Assembly (NCBI GenBank): GCA_004352715.1
Contig: SCFE01000101.1
Location: 1,002,417 to 1,066,416, forward strand
Length of the DNA: 64,000 nucleotides
Reading direction: 5' to 3'
From: Hofstenia miamia
Taxonomy: Eukaryota > Xenacoelomorpha > Acoela
This document shows, piece after piece, positions 47,393 to 58,272 of this stretch (positions are counted from its first letter, which is position 1; each line of letters begins with the position of its first letter). The notes beneath the pieces were generated by a model. The model did no database searches and was not told the origin of the DNA. It saw only the letters and a list, made by a program, of their open reading frames with translations. A program made the position numbers and the translations under genes.

Positions 47393-48515
47393 TATATATA
47401 TATATATATGTTAGGCCCCTGCCAGTTGACTTTTTTTAGGCTCGAGTAGAGTTGGAACCTTAACTCGCGAGTCTGAATTGAGTTGCAATTTCGCCTTATC
47501 TTTTTTCAACTGCATAAATTTCTTTGTGTGTTCTATTTCCAGGTGAGTACAAAGTGTTGTTGTTGGTCGCGATTTGACCACCTGAAAATTTGCTTGCAAA
47601 TTTTGCAGCCCTCACCATGTTTGGTACGCGTGGTGAGAACTCAAAAAATGCTGATTTCCAGTCCATGCCTGAAACAATTGCGCATCTGCACTACATATTT
47701 TCAACATTGAGTAAACAATTAATATTCACCGTCATCCTCAAGTGTAGCCACATCAAAGCTTTGCTATGGTTTTACGTTATAATAACATATTTACAATTCA
47801 GCCGCTTTATTTCCACGCATAACATTCGAAATATATAATGTATAATCATGTGTTGGAATTATGCATTGCTTTTATATTATTAGCCCGAGGGTTTAAAAAT
47901 TTGAAATGGAGAATGGTCGGTGGATTTTTCGACATTACAGGAAAAAATTGAAAAAAATATGCTATTGTAGTGCGAATCATTGATGCAAGTTTTTGGCTAA
48001 GTAATTAATGTAAAAAGAGTAAAATTTTTTTGATCCCTAAAATTATTGAAAAACTATTGAAACAAGCAGAAACTAAATCTTCAAAGTAAATTATGGATTT
48101 TTCAAATTTAGATGCATATTTCTGGGTTGAATTTATACTATATATTTAGAATATGCATCAAATTCATTATTTTTACTCACGTGAGCAAGCCTAAACAGCG
48201 TCCAATTTTGAGATTTCATCATATCACGTGAAATATAAATATATCAGAGGTATGCATTACAAATAAATTTAGTTATAAATGCTTCCTGGAAGCTAAGACT
48301 ACTAATATATACATGTTCAACTTACAATAATATTAATAAACAAGAATTAATGAACATAAATATTTTAAGCAGTTTTCTATGGCCTAAGAATACTTAATAA
48401 ATGATCACTCCTATTGATTACCACAACTATCGAACCCGAATACTATATCTGTTATATGGATGAAAAGTTGTTATTCCGAGCTATGTGCTTGTGTATTGTA
48501 GGAAATAAATAATCA
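47393..48515. other. Part of intron F5-F6, with BED relic near one end
   Basis: A (TA)n of about 15 nt borders the Tc1 element. The stretch 47411-47660 holds a BED-finger relic listed separately. The rest is AT-rich with no coding signal. Confidence 0.4.
47411..47660 (-). pseudogene. BED-type zinc-finger relic (hAT-like)
   Basis: On the minus strand one frame gives MDWKSAFFEFSPRVP and then CKICKQIF. After a frameshift, TTTLCTHLEIEHTKK follows. Cys-x2-Cys, then Thr-rich, then HLxxxH matches the order of a BED zinc finger (Cys-x2-Cys ... His-x4-His), the DNA-binding domain at the N-terminus of many hAT transposases. No catalytic domain or element ends are visible nearby. The relic lies just outside the right end of the complete Tc1 element. 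Confidence 0.45.
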
Positions 48516-49324
48516 TCAACGAGTCTTTCTTATTCTTAAAAGCTTAAGCAAGGAATTGCGAAAAGCTTGATTTGTCAATGTGCAGATAAATACATTACCA
48601 AGACAGTTAATTTCTCTAATACGCATTGTATCATAAAACATTTGAGCACTTTGATCATTTTCCCAGAACTCTAAGTATTTTCTGTGAGATATCACATTGT
48701 AGAAAACTCTTATGATAAATGAAGGTAGATAGACCAGGATTAGAAAAATGCAGGATGTAACTAGTGTTAAAGTGACGCGAATATCAGCCCTTGCTATGTT
48801 TTGGACAACGTTTTTTTCTGCATATGCAATCGTTGGCAAAGACTAATGATAATCGCTGCATTTCCTGCAGCAATGAGCAACAATGGGAGCGCATAAGCAA
48901 AACACAACGTAAATAATTCATTGAGTAGCACATGATCTTGGTAACATTTCGAACTTTCTAGAATCTTTCCTTCATACATTATTGTGCTTGGTTTTAAGTC
49001 TTCTATTAAGATATGGGGGAAAGATATCGCAATGGATAAAAATATCAATGTCCCACATAATCTGTTAGCCATTGACCTCGTATTGTGTGTTTTAAAGATT
49101 TGTAAGTTAAAAATATTAACTAATCGATCACATGTAATAAACACGACCATGTATGTCGTATGGAATAGACTGAATTCCTTTGCAACTCGCCAAACTTTGC
49201 GGATATGGGAGAATCTCTTCAAAAGCAGTTCTTGGGACCAGAGAGCGAAAGGAAGTGTGAGAAAGAAACTGCTTGCACAGCTAAGAAAGTCCGCAATTGC
49301 AAGTTGAAGTACATAAGTCATTGT
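48516..49324 (-). pseudogene. Rhodopsin-class (class A) GPCR exon, helices 2-7, frameshifted
   Basis: The minus strand encodes a seven-transmembrane receptor from helix 2 to the C-terminus. LQLAIADFL is the helix-2 LAxAD signature. Helix 3 ends in CDRLV (DRY variant). Helix 4 is LIFLSIAISFPHILI, SSKCYQD carries the loop-2 cysteine, and helix 5 contains YALPLLLIAAGNA. Helix 6 is TLVTSCIFLILVYLPSF, helix 7 ends NVFIC in place of NPxxY, and FRNSLLKLL is helix 8, followed by a stop at 48516. The frame breaks in a 7-A run (plus strand T at 48811-48817); one extra A would join the halves, so this is either a homopolymer sequencing error or a true lesion. An in-frame TAG two codons before the first ATG sits in a good acceptor (cttag/ACA ATG), so helix 1 is probably on an upstream exon. 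It lies in intron F5-F6 of the FN3-cadherin locus, on the same strand. The ligand is unknown; a peptide-type receptor is a guess. Confidence 0.75.
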
Positions 49325-50862
49325 CTAAGTTTCAAAGACATTTCCTAAACCTTTATCAGTATATATGGAAAATGGCAGAAAATTTATTGGTGTTACAAAC
49401 TTAGATTAGAGGAATTACTAAATATTCAGTAATCTCATTGTTGTCTGTTACTAAGACACAAAGATAACCAAGAAAATAAGATTAGTGTGCACATTGCAAA
49501 AGTTTCTTACAATTGCTTATGAAACATTAAAAATAGTTATAAAATCTAAACACTGTTTATTAAAATCACTTTTAAATCATTGTAATTAAGTTAGATGTGC
49601 ACTGATAATCGCACAGAATGGATTCAGTTAAAATTCAATTAAAATTTAAAATCAATTTCTTCGAAAAAGAAGTAAATACCATGTATTATTCAATTTTAAT
49701 CAAAGTTCAAAACAGAATTACACTATAAAGAGTAGAAATACCACCTGCTAAAAAAATATATAAAAACCAGTCATCAAAAAAATTATAATCACATTTTAAA
49801 AAAATGACATAATTACGCCCATGCTGAGAGATTACAAATTCAAGAGAAATGTCTAAAAAAATCTTCAAAATAGTTTTTAAGATCTAGGTATATACGTAAT
49901 CTAGGATTGAAATTATGCTTTAATTTTGTTTATTATGAATAATTTTGTTACATACTAAGAGGTTTGTAGAACGGAAAAAAGCATAACCAAAATATCCGAA
50001 ATAAAATATCGCAGAAAATTTCTGAAGAATTCTCTGGGAAAGTAGAGTGATTCCAATTGCGGTGTTGTCATGTAAGCTCTTGGTCAACAAGTTCAGCATT
50101 TCAGAACTTCTCCAATGTTAATTATATCAAAATATTTGAAACAATATATCAGACAATATTTTCAAAATATTAAAGTTCACGTATACATCAATGTATTTAG
50201 CTGCCATATTTGATATTTTAAATGTATTCGAAGCATTTTATATTTTTACAATGTTTATAGAAATTGGCCTATAGCTTAATGAATCATTACAAGAAATTTA
50301 AACAGTGCCATGTGACGTCAGCAAATAACTAGTGAAAGTGCGGCGTAGATTATGCACTATGCTTAACTGTAAGTGAAAGAGGTTTTTTACAAATTTATAT
50401 ATCTTAAAATTAATAGATTATCTAGCTCATCATCAATTGTTTAAACGCTATTGGTTTACTATGCAATACAAAAAAAAATTGTTTGTAGCCATAGTTGTTC
50501 ATCCGTCAAAATTTTGCAAAAAATTTTATCCCATATGTCAATTTATAAAGGGAAAAATGAAGTAGATGCAATTGAATATAATTTCATGAAAATGTCAACA
50601 TGCGAATGTTCAAATACATCATCAATTCTAATTGGTTAATGCTAATACTATAAAATAATGCAAAGATCATATCTATATCATTTGAATTTCTCACGTCAAT
50701 TTTGCATTTAATGAATTTAAGAGGTAAGTTAAGTCGGGCGAACAAGGGAAATACCTTAAATTATATAATATTGAAGAGGATCAAGACAAATTTTTTCTGG
50801 CAATGTGTGTAATAGACGCATTTAAATTATATTTTTCAAAATATATATTAAATTTGATATAG

Positions 50863-50865
<3 letters not shown>
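49325..50865. other. Part of intron F5-F6 upstream of the GPCR exon
   Basis: The interval is AT-rich. An exon encoding GPCR helix 1 would be expected here or further 5', but I find no segment resembling a helix-1 GN motif. Nothing else is supported. Confidence 0.35.
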
Positions 50866-50895
<30 letters not shown>

Positions 50896-51457
50896 NNNNN
50901 NNNNNNNNNNNNNNNNNNNNNNNNNNNNNNNNNNNNNNNNNNNNNNNNNNNNNNNNNNNNNNNNNNNNNNNNNNNNNNNNNNNNNNNNNNNNNNNNNNNN
51001 NNNNNNNNNNNNNNNNNNNNNNNNNNNNNNNNNNNNNNNNNNNNNNNNNNNNNNNNNNNNNNNNNNNNNNNNNNNNNNNNNNNNNNNNNNNNNNNNNNNN
51101 NNNNNNNNNNNNNNNNNNNNNNNNNNNNNNNNNNNNNNNNNNNNNNNNNNNNNNNNNNNNNNNNNNNNNNNNNNNNNNNNNNNNNNNNNNNNNNNNNNNN
51201 NNNNNNNNNNNNNNNNNNNNNNNNNNNNNNNNNNNNNNNNNNNNNNNNNNNNNNNNNNNNNNNNNNNNNNNNNNNNNNNNNNNNNNNNNNNNNNNNNNNN
51301 NNNNNNNNNNNNNNNNNNNNNNNNNNNNNNNNNNNNNNNNNNNNNNNNNNNNNNNNNNNNNNNNNNNNNNNNNNNNNNNNNNNNNNNNNNNNNNNNNNNN
51401 NNNNNNNNNNNNNNNNNNNNNNNNNNNNNNNNNNNNNNNNNNNNNNNNTATATATAT
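50866..51457. repeat. (TA)n microsatellite interrupted by a 553-N gap
   Basis: TA repeats flank the gap at 50896-51448 on both sides. A standard array exon (255 nt) would fit in the gap, so a hidden copy cannot be excluded. Confidence 0.7.
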
Positions 51458-51488
51458 TTTTTTTAATGGAAACGTCTAAGATGCTTAC

Positions 51489-51743
51489 ATGTATGCACTG
51501 AAATGTTTGTCACCGTTTCACTAATTAGTGATAGATAAACAGCCCTGACTTGAATTGTGTAATTTTCACTGGCAGTTAAGGAGGCAAATGTATGAGGACT
51601 TGCTACATTTGCGAATGAACAAGATCCTGTATCTGCTACGAATATGCATGCTTGAAGTGTATCAGATGTTGACGTTTCGGTGATTGTGATGGTAATGTTA
51701 TCGGCATATTGACTATCAATGCTTACGGTGGGTGTCGAGGGAG
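51489..51743 (-). CDS. FN3 exon F5 of the adhesion locus
   Basis: This 255-nt phase 1-1 exon encodes 85 residues. It begins APSTPTVSIDSQYADNIT, has the cysteine pair in QACIFVADTGSC, then FANVASPHTF and ENYTIQVRAVYL, and ends ISVHT. The donor follows ACAT instead of the array-standard ACAG, so the split codon joined to F6 becomes Ser rather than Ala. A (TA)n tract and a 553-N gap begin about 35 nt beyond the donor. Confidence 0.85.
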
Positions 51744-52737
51744 CTAAAAAATTCAAAAAACTATATGAAAACGTCATTTGTACGTAATAATGGCAAGAAT
51801 ATAAATGTATAGTTGTACCATTAAAAAATAACGTGTTGTTTGATAATAAGAATGTTTGTTAATATGAACTTTCAATTTGATGATAATTTAAGTGCAATTT
51901 ATAAATGCTAAGAGTTAGTGTGAAAAGGTAAAAAGTATGAATTCACATATGTGTTAAAAAAGTTTATGACAAACTTATAATTATTAAATTTACATTATTT
52001 TACAGAAATTTAGGTTTTCGCATATTCTTTTTTGTTCTGAAGTAGTTAAACAGATTAACCGCTCAAAGCAGTTTAATAATAACTAATTAGCAAAAGATCT
52101 ACTTAATAGCTAAAACATCAAACGCAGCATACTTTCAGTGTAAATGATACGGAATTGATATTTTTAACTGACTGACGATTAGTGATGCGCGAGTAGATCA
52201 ATTTTAATGCCTCACACGCCTGACAAAAATGGTTTTTTTACCCATACCTGGCCGTATTTGAGAATAAAACTTTATTTATTGCTCATAGGAAATGTAAGAT
52301 TCTTCAATAAAATTTCAAACGCAATTCACGTTCTTTGTATGTTAATTCTATCAAGTTGTTGTTTATAAATGATTATTTAAGAAAAATTGATTAAAATTCA
52401 ACCGTTCCCACATACCACTATTGACTACATTATGAAGAAAAAATAAGGAATGTTCATATTCCAGGTTCTTACGGAAATAAGTGTTAAGCGAAATGTAAAT
52501 ATAAATTATTAAACCTTTTCTGGCCACTCTTCATTACAATGAACAATACAAAAAACTGAAAAAGCTAAGTCAAATTTTAGGGAAAATCTGTTTTAGTGGT
52601 TTATGTCGTTGCGTCTATGCCAAAAATGAAATACTTTCTCTTTCAGTATGTTGTTGCAATTTATATGTTGTTAAACAATTAATTTTTATTCAGCCTAAGC
52701 TGAAAAGCCTCAATTTCAAAATTATTTTTTTAGAAAT
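51744..52737. other. Part of intron F4-F5, no gene seen
   Basis: The interval is AT-rich and non-coding. A short segment near 52190-52260 (GTGATGCGCGAGTAGATC) is less AT-rich and may belong to an interspersed repeat, but no ends are visible. Confidence 0.4.
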
Positions 52738-53232
52738 GCTATTAACTATTGCTGCATTTGTTCACAAATATTTTCATTAGCATTATGTATCCCTTAATAT
52801 CCATTATAATGACCAAAAATCTATGGGATTTGATCATTCCAGTAAACATAAACATTCATAAAAATGAGAGGCTGGCCAGGGTTCATCACAATGAACATAG
52901 CGATTTTCCCACTAATGTAAGTTTATATTTATTTTTTCAATTATCAACATATTTTTGACGTATATTTATCTAGAAAAATGGTCANGCTATTAACTATTGC
53001 TGCATTTGTTCACAAATATTTTCATTAGCATTATGTATCCCTTAATATCCATTATAATGACCAAAAATCTATGGGATTTGATCATTCCAGTAAACATAAA
53101 CATTCATAAAAATGAGAGGCTGGCCAGGGTTCATCACAATGAACATAGCGATTTTCCCACTAATGTAAGTTTATATTTATTTTTTCAATTATCAACATAT
53201 TTTTGACGTATATTTATCTAGAAAAATGGTCA
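52738..53232. repeat. Exact 247-bp tandem duplication split by one N
   Basis: Bases 52738-52984 and 52986-53232 are identical as far as I can compare, and a single N (52985) separates them. Both give the same 69-codon open frame starting MLHLFTNIFISIMYPL, which has no recognisable family. Perfect identity with an N at the junction suggests two contig ends carrying the same sequence were abutted rather than merged. Confidence 0.9.
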
Positions 53233-53891
53233 CATTTAAAAAAATCAATTAACATACAATTTTGGCCAGAAAGGGTTAAATTGCAAAATGCAACATGATC
53301 TTAAGTTTTAGAATGCTGGGGTAATTTCTGCATTATTCAAAATGTGGACTTTTAAATAAAATAAGTATTTTGTTCCATTACCTAATTAACCCTATTCTTA
53401 GAATTTAATGGTTCTTGATAAAAAATTTAAATGCTTCTAACTAAAAAAGATATGTAAAATTTGATTTCTGTTCTTAAACCGACATTGTTACATTGAGGAA
53501 TGCTAAAGTTCATCGCTGCTCCCATTGGTCCTAAAGCTTATAATTACATAAATTTTATTATCAAAAAAACATCATAGATTTTGAAGAACTAGTTGAAAGT
53601 TGGTTTCTCCGCTTCCAGCTCTATTTTTGCCACTTATATTCGATAATATCCGAAAAAAAATTATGCAATGACTAAATATCAGTTAATTTTCAAACTTAGG
53701 AACTAATAAATTGCTTTCTGTCCTTATAATGATTTTGAAACCATACGTTTGATTCATAGCAAATATCAAAGTAATTAATTCACAAGGAATAATTTTATTT
53801 TTACTGAATCAAACTCGTAGACAGGAAATTCATAATCAATAAATGTGTCAAGTATTGCTTTTAAATTGCAAATATAAACAATAAAAATTAC

Positions 53892-54146
53892 CTGTGTATA
53901 CTGGAGTGTTAGTAGTACTCTCACTATTTACACTTTGAAAAACAGCTCTCACATCAATTGTGTAATTTCCACTAGCACTTAAGGAGGTAAATGTATGAGG
54001 ACTTGTTACTGTTGCATATGAACATGATCCGGAATCTGTTAAGTATATGCATGCTTCAAGAGTGTCAGAAGTTGACGTTTCAGTGATTGTAATAGTAATG
54101 TTATCATAGTATTGGCTATCAATATTTACATTTGGTGCAGATGGGG
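53892..54146 (-). CDS. FN3 exon F4 of the adhesion locus (mosaic copy)
   Basis: This 255-nt phase 1-1 exon encodes 85 residues with an ACAG/gtaatt donor. It begins APSAPNVNIDSQYYDNIT, has the cysteine pair in EACIYLTDSGSC, then YATVTSPHTF and GNYTIDVRAVFQ, and ends NTPVYT. Its 5' coding half matches exon F8 and its 3' half matches exon F7 almost base for base, with the switch inside a shared stretch at about 54035-54059. That pattern points to gene conversion or unequal exchange among array exons. Sequons NIT and NYT are present. Confidence 0.85.
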
Positions 54147-55199
54147 CTAAATAATTTCGCTATGTTTATATATTTGTTTGATAAAATATACGCAAATAAT
54201 GTTCTATGAAGAATTTCAATTGAGAATATTGTATATTTAACTATTATATTTTATTAATTAATACAGGATAAGAAAATTCAAAATTCTATTATAATCAATT
54301 CTATGTCAAGCTTATTTATAATGTTTCACCATCGCTAAATTTTATGGTATTAATGAATTTAACTGTAATATAAAAATACCTATAGTATGTAGTTTTCAAT
54401 TAAAATTATTGGATATGTATTTATAGCATGTTTTCTGATATTATTATGTAAGTATTTTTGTTGAAAACGCAGACAGTAGCGATGAAGCAGTAAATTTCCC
54501 AAGTGTTGACAAGGTTCCAATAGATGGCTCACCAAAGTTAATATCAATTTATGAACTTTTTATTAAAGAATTTGTCTTTGTGAGTTTGGAAGCAACTCCT
54601 AGATTTTTTAGAACACGTTGAGCGTTGTGATTACATCGAGGAATGTCAATAAATTACTTCTCACCTTCATAAGCGATAAAGTTTCATACTGTACTGAGAA
54701 TTCTGTTAAGAGACAAAATGTTGTAATAGTTCAAATTGCAATTGAATTCCATTTTTCCAATATGAGAGTTTTTTCTGACATATTTTAAGCAAATTTAAAG
54801 TTCTTTGTAGTGGCGATACGTCTGGCATAGTTAAGATAAAAACAACTTATAATCATTGGTGTGTTTTCTTTTATTCCAAAGTATATCTCGCCTACAGTCT
54901 CTCAAATAAATATTTCTTATACTTTCAGCTATTTCCGTTTCATCATGTTAAGCCACTAATTTAAAAGTATTTCTTTTTTCTTTTGGATGGGTGTGCATGT
55001 AAAAATATTTCGCTCGCAGTTAAAATGAAATTTCATTTGCTATATATATATATATATATATATTAAGTGTTTGTTGAGGTATACCAAATCTGACATTTCT
55101 AAATACAAAGGAAGTTTTATCAATCTTTCTTTATAACTTCCGACAGGCAAAATCCCTCTTGTACACTGTTTTTGCAACTTTTCAAGTACATTTAGATTC
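54147..55199. other. Part of intron F3-F4, no gene seen
   Basis: The interval is AT-rich with a (TA)n tract at about 55041-55062 close to the 3' end of the LINE. No coding signature is seen. Confidence 0.45.
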
Positions 55200-57180
55200 G
55201 AATAATTACAGTACCACATTTGAGAAGTATAGGTCAGTTTAAATTTTATAAGTGTTATAAATGTGTATTTGTTGCTTGAAAATTGGTGGTATAAAGAATG
55301 CTACGCTTACTATACAGGAATCTATAATTCGTTGTTTTAATCTTGTTAGAAAGATGGCTATTTCATGACAGATTTTTAGAGATATAAACGCCAAGATCCT
55401 TAACTGAATCTGACAAATATTCATTATTTTCCAATATATGAATCATGTTTGAATCTTGTAATGAAAATAATTGAAATTTATTGACATTAAACTTTATTTC
55501 ATTATGATAGGCACAATTTTGAAGGTAGTAAAATCAATTTGAAGTAGTGATAAAGATGTAGAGCACAATTTAATATCATCTGAGCAAGGTAAGAAATAGT
55601 ATTTAATCAAAATTTTGGTAGATCATTAATGGTGCCCTACTTGGAAGACTTCGATAATTAGATGGTTCTCCATTAATATTCAGATAAATAAGATGATAAA
55701 AACGTCATTAAATTGATTGGGATTTCAAACGGGTAATATTTTTGAAGCAATTTGTAATGATTGAATTTGTCAAAAGCCTTAGCGAAGTCAATGTACAAAA
55801 CAAATGCTGGAGAACTTTCATCCGATGCCGACTAGAAGTTTTTTAATGTCTTTAAATAGGTGTGTTAGTGTAAATCGATTCTTGAACAATCCATGATGAG
55901 AAGAAGAGATAAATTCCATGATGATAAGAGATAAAATATTGTATAGAATCTTTTCAAGGGCCAATGATAGTTTAGGTAGAATACTAATAGAACGGGAATT
56001 AGTTATGCCCTCTTTAAATCCTGGCTTATGAATTGGATTCAAAGGGATAAACTCAAGTAGTTATTACGGATTGAAACAATTTTATCATATGTGAAGCAAG
56101 CAAAGTAGCATAGTTGTGTACCAAATACCAAGGAAGTCTTTCTGTACCACATCCATGAGGTTTGATTGATTTCAAAGAGTTAATTACATTAATAAGTGAT
56201 AGTTCTACAATAGTAGTTTTAGGAGAAGGTCCAATAGTTCTACATACATTATCATCAATTGGAGAAGAATAAATAGAGTATAATTATTTACTGAACAATT
56301 CAGCACATTAGAATGCATTGTAAACTTGCATTCGATTTAAATCCATCGGAAGAGGGAGAGATTTCTACTAAATTGTTCTTAATAATTTATAGCATTGATT
56401 AATATCACCAAGTGAAAACGATTTTATATAGATAATTTTATTTAGTTCTATAGATTGATAAAGCTCGCTAGTTGAATAGTTTAAATTGTTCAAATTTGCA
56501 CATGATTTCTCAATATTGTATTTTCTTTTAGCAGTGTTTGCTGCGTTAAGTAAGTGCATTGAATGCGAGCTCAAATAAGCTGGAGTTGTGTTTCTTGGTA
56601 TATACATAGATATTATATAAAATAGATCTTAACACGAATGTTTTAAAAAGTTTGGGTCATCGAGTGGAAATTTGAATAAAAATAAAGGCATTGATAATGC
56701 TAACTGTTATTCTTCTTTATTCGCTGAAAAAAATGAAAATGGAGAGTCATCATAAGTTGTATAAGTCATGCAGTTGAAATTTACTATATTTTACATCAAG
56801 ACTAAAATATATGATTGAATGATCAGAGGAACTTTCTGTAGGACTAATAACTTTCAGTATAGAAACTATATGTTTGTTGAATAATATTACGTCTAGATTA
56901 TAATTATTGATATGAGTAGAAAGGTCAATAAATTGAGTTAAGACTGTTTCAATAAAATAATCTAGTAATTCAGAGTCAAATTGATGAATGGAACTCATTT
57001 GTACCCAATTAGCATCAGGAAAAATTAAAATTCCCACACAGCAAAATAATTTATTTTTACAAAGGTATATAGAATATTGTTTGAGATATAATTCAAATTT
57101 TCTCTTAGAGTGGTGGAATGATGGAATTATATTATCCATATCACGGCGATACGATGATTAAGAAAGAGGAAGATATATAT
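55200..57180 (-). mobile_element. Degenerate LINE (Jockey/I-like) with endonuclease and RT relics
   Basis: Minus-strand fragments in consistent order mark a decayed non-LTR retrotransposon. At 57139-56750 is an apurinic-type endonuclease remnant, with FPDANW (usually DFN-x-P-x-x-W) and SSSDHSIIYFSL (the SDH catalytic block). At 56607-56368 is the linker containing NAANTAKRKYN. At 56042-55818 is an RT segment with PIHKPGFKEGITNSRSIS and SSHHGLFKNRFTLTHL, matching the region usually read PIFKKG...NYRPIS and QHGF...ST. At about 55424-55330 is DSVKDLGVYISKNLS, the post-RT motif, with a nonsense change where Trp is expected. Multiple stops and shifts make it dead. It lies in intron F3-F4 in the same orientation as the host gene. 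Confidence 0.75.
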
Positions 57181-57224
57181 TTATGATGAGAATTACATAA
57201 ACTGAAATTTTAAGGTGATACTGC

Positions 57225-57491
57225 ATGCGAAATCAATTTTTTTCGTTGTTTTTAATTGAAATAAATAAGACAGTATTTTTGCAAATGATAGCACAACCAC
57301 CATATTTTTTTTACTTTTTTCGAAAACTGCTTGTTGCTAATAAATATGATAGGTCCATAAAAATATTTTCAGAACATTGCTCGGTAACTCTAACTACTGC
57401 ACTTCTCGATGACATCGCACGCGAATTAAGTTTAGGCGTCTATCAGCAGTCAGCAAGCTTTGCGCACTTACATATAATAGGTTTATTCTGA
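57225..57491 (+). other. Unrecognised 88-codon open frame
   Basis: A plus-strand frame opens with ATG and runs 88 codons with a hydrophobic, Phe-rich start and a later segment TTALLDDIARELSLGVYQQ. I recognise no family. It sits just upstream of the decayed minus-strand LINE, inside an intron of the locus, and probably has no function. Confidence 0.15.
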
Positions 57492-57811
57492 TATCATTAG
57501 GATGATCTTGTCAGTCCATTTGAATGGGATCTTCCACTTCATATTTAAATAGTTTCAAGTTTCGGATTCGAAGCGAAAATTAATCAATACCTGATTGAAC
57601 TAGATCATATTTTAAGGACACATTTTTCAAGATTTCTATCTTCTGGACTATAAGCTCTCCTTTAATAAATATACGTAGTAGAGAATAGTAAAAAGTGTTG
57701 AAGCAATTAAAACAATCAATTAGATTGGGTCTAGATCAAGTAGTTGAAAATTTCCTTAGTCTCGAATCATTTAAGATACATGAAAAATATATATATATAT
57801 ATATATATAAG

Positions 57812-57843
<32 letters not shown>

Positions 57844-57844
57844 N

Positions 57845-57930
57845 TTACACAATTGATGTCAGGGCTGTTTATCAAAGTGTTTTTGGTGAGAAAATTACTA
57901 ACACTCCAGTACATACAGGTATATTTATTG

Positions 57931-57950
<20 letters not shown>
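57845..57950 (+). repeat. Inverted partial copy of exon F2 and its intron
   Basis: On the plus strand this stretch reads the last 74 nt of exon F2 (YTIDVRAVYQSVFGEK and onward), its ACAG/gt donor, and the first 20 or more nt of its intron into a (TA)n tract. By eye it is identical to the reverse complement of about 61815-61915. It begins right after a single N at 57844. It is in the wrong orientation for the locus and has no acceptor, so it is not a usable exon. Either an inverted duplication or an assembly join error explains it. Confidence 0.9.
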
Positions 57951-57962
<12 letters not shown>

Positions 57963-58008
<46 letters not shown>

Positions 58009-58009
58009 C
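57963..58009. repeat. (GATA)n microsatellite
   Basis: About eleven GATA units run in the intron next to the F3 donor, directly after a (TA)n tract. Confidence 0.9.
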
Positions 58010-58017
58010 TGATATAC

Positions 58018-58272
58018 CTGTATATACTGGAGCATTAGTAGTATTTTCACTAATAATATTTTGATAAACAGCAATGACATGAATTGTGTAATTTCCACTG
58101 GCTGTTAAAGAAGGAAATGTATGAGGACTTGTTACTGTTGCATATGAACACGACCCTGAATCTGTTTCATATATGCATGCGTCAAAAGTAACAGATGATT
58201 GTGATGTAGCGATTATGATTGTAATATTATCATCATATTGGCTATCTACAGTTACTGTGGGTGCTGATGGAG
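58018..58272 (-). CDS. FN3 exon F3 of the adhesion locus
   Basis: This 255-nt phase 1-1 exon encodes 85 residues and has no internal ATG. It begins APSAPTVTVDSQYDDNI, carries the cysteine pair in DACIYETDSGSC, continues TVTSPHTF and GNYTIHVIAVYQ, and ends NAPVYT. Sequons NIT and NYT are kept. The donor is ACAG/gtatat. Immediately downstream lie a (GATA)n array and then an inverted piece of exon F2. Confidence 0.85.

Noticed and set aside
48984-49307. 107-codon plus-strand frame
   Set aside because: Antisense of the GPCR exon; the minus strand carries the seven-helix motifs.
57963-58009. GATA array as a regulatory cluster of GATA-factor sites
   Set aside because: A perfect simple repeat next to (TA)n is better explained as a microsatellite; nothing else suggests an enhancer.
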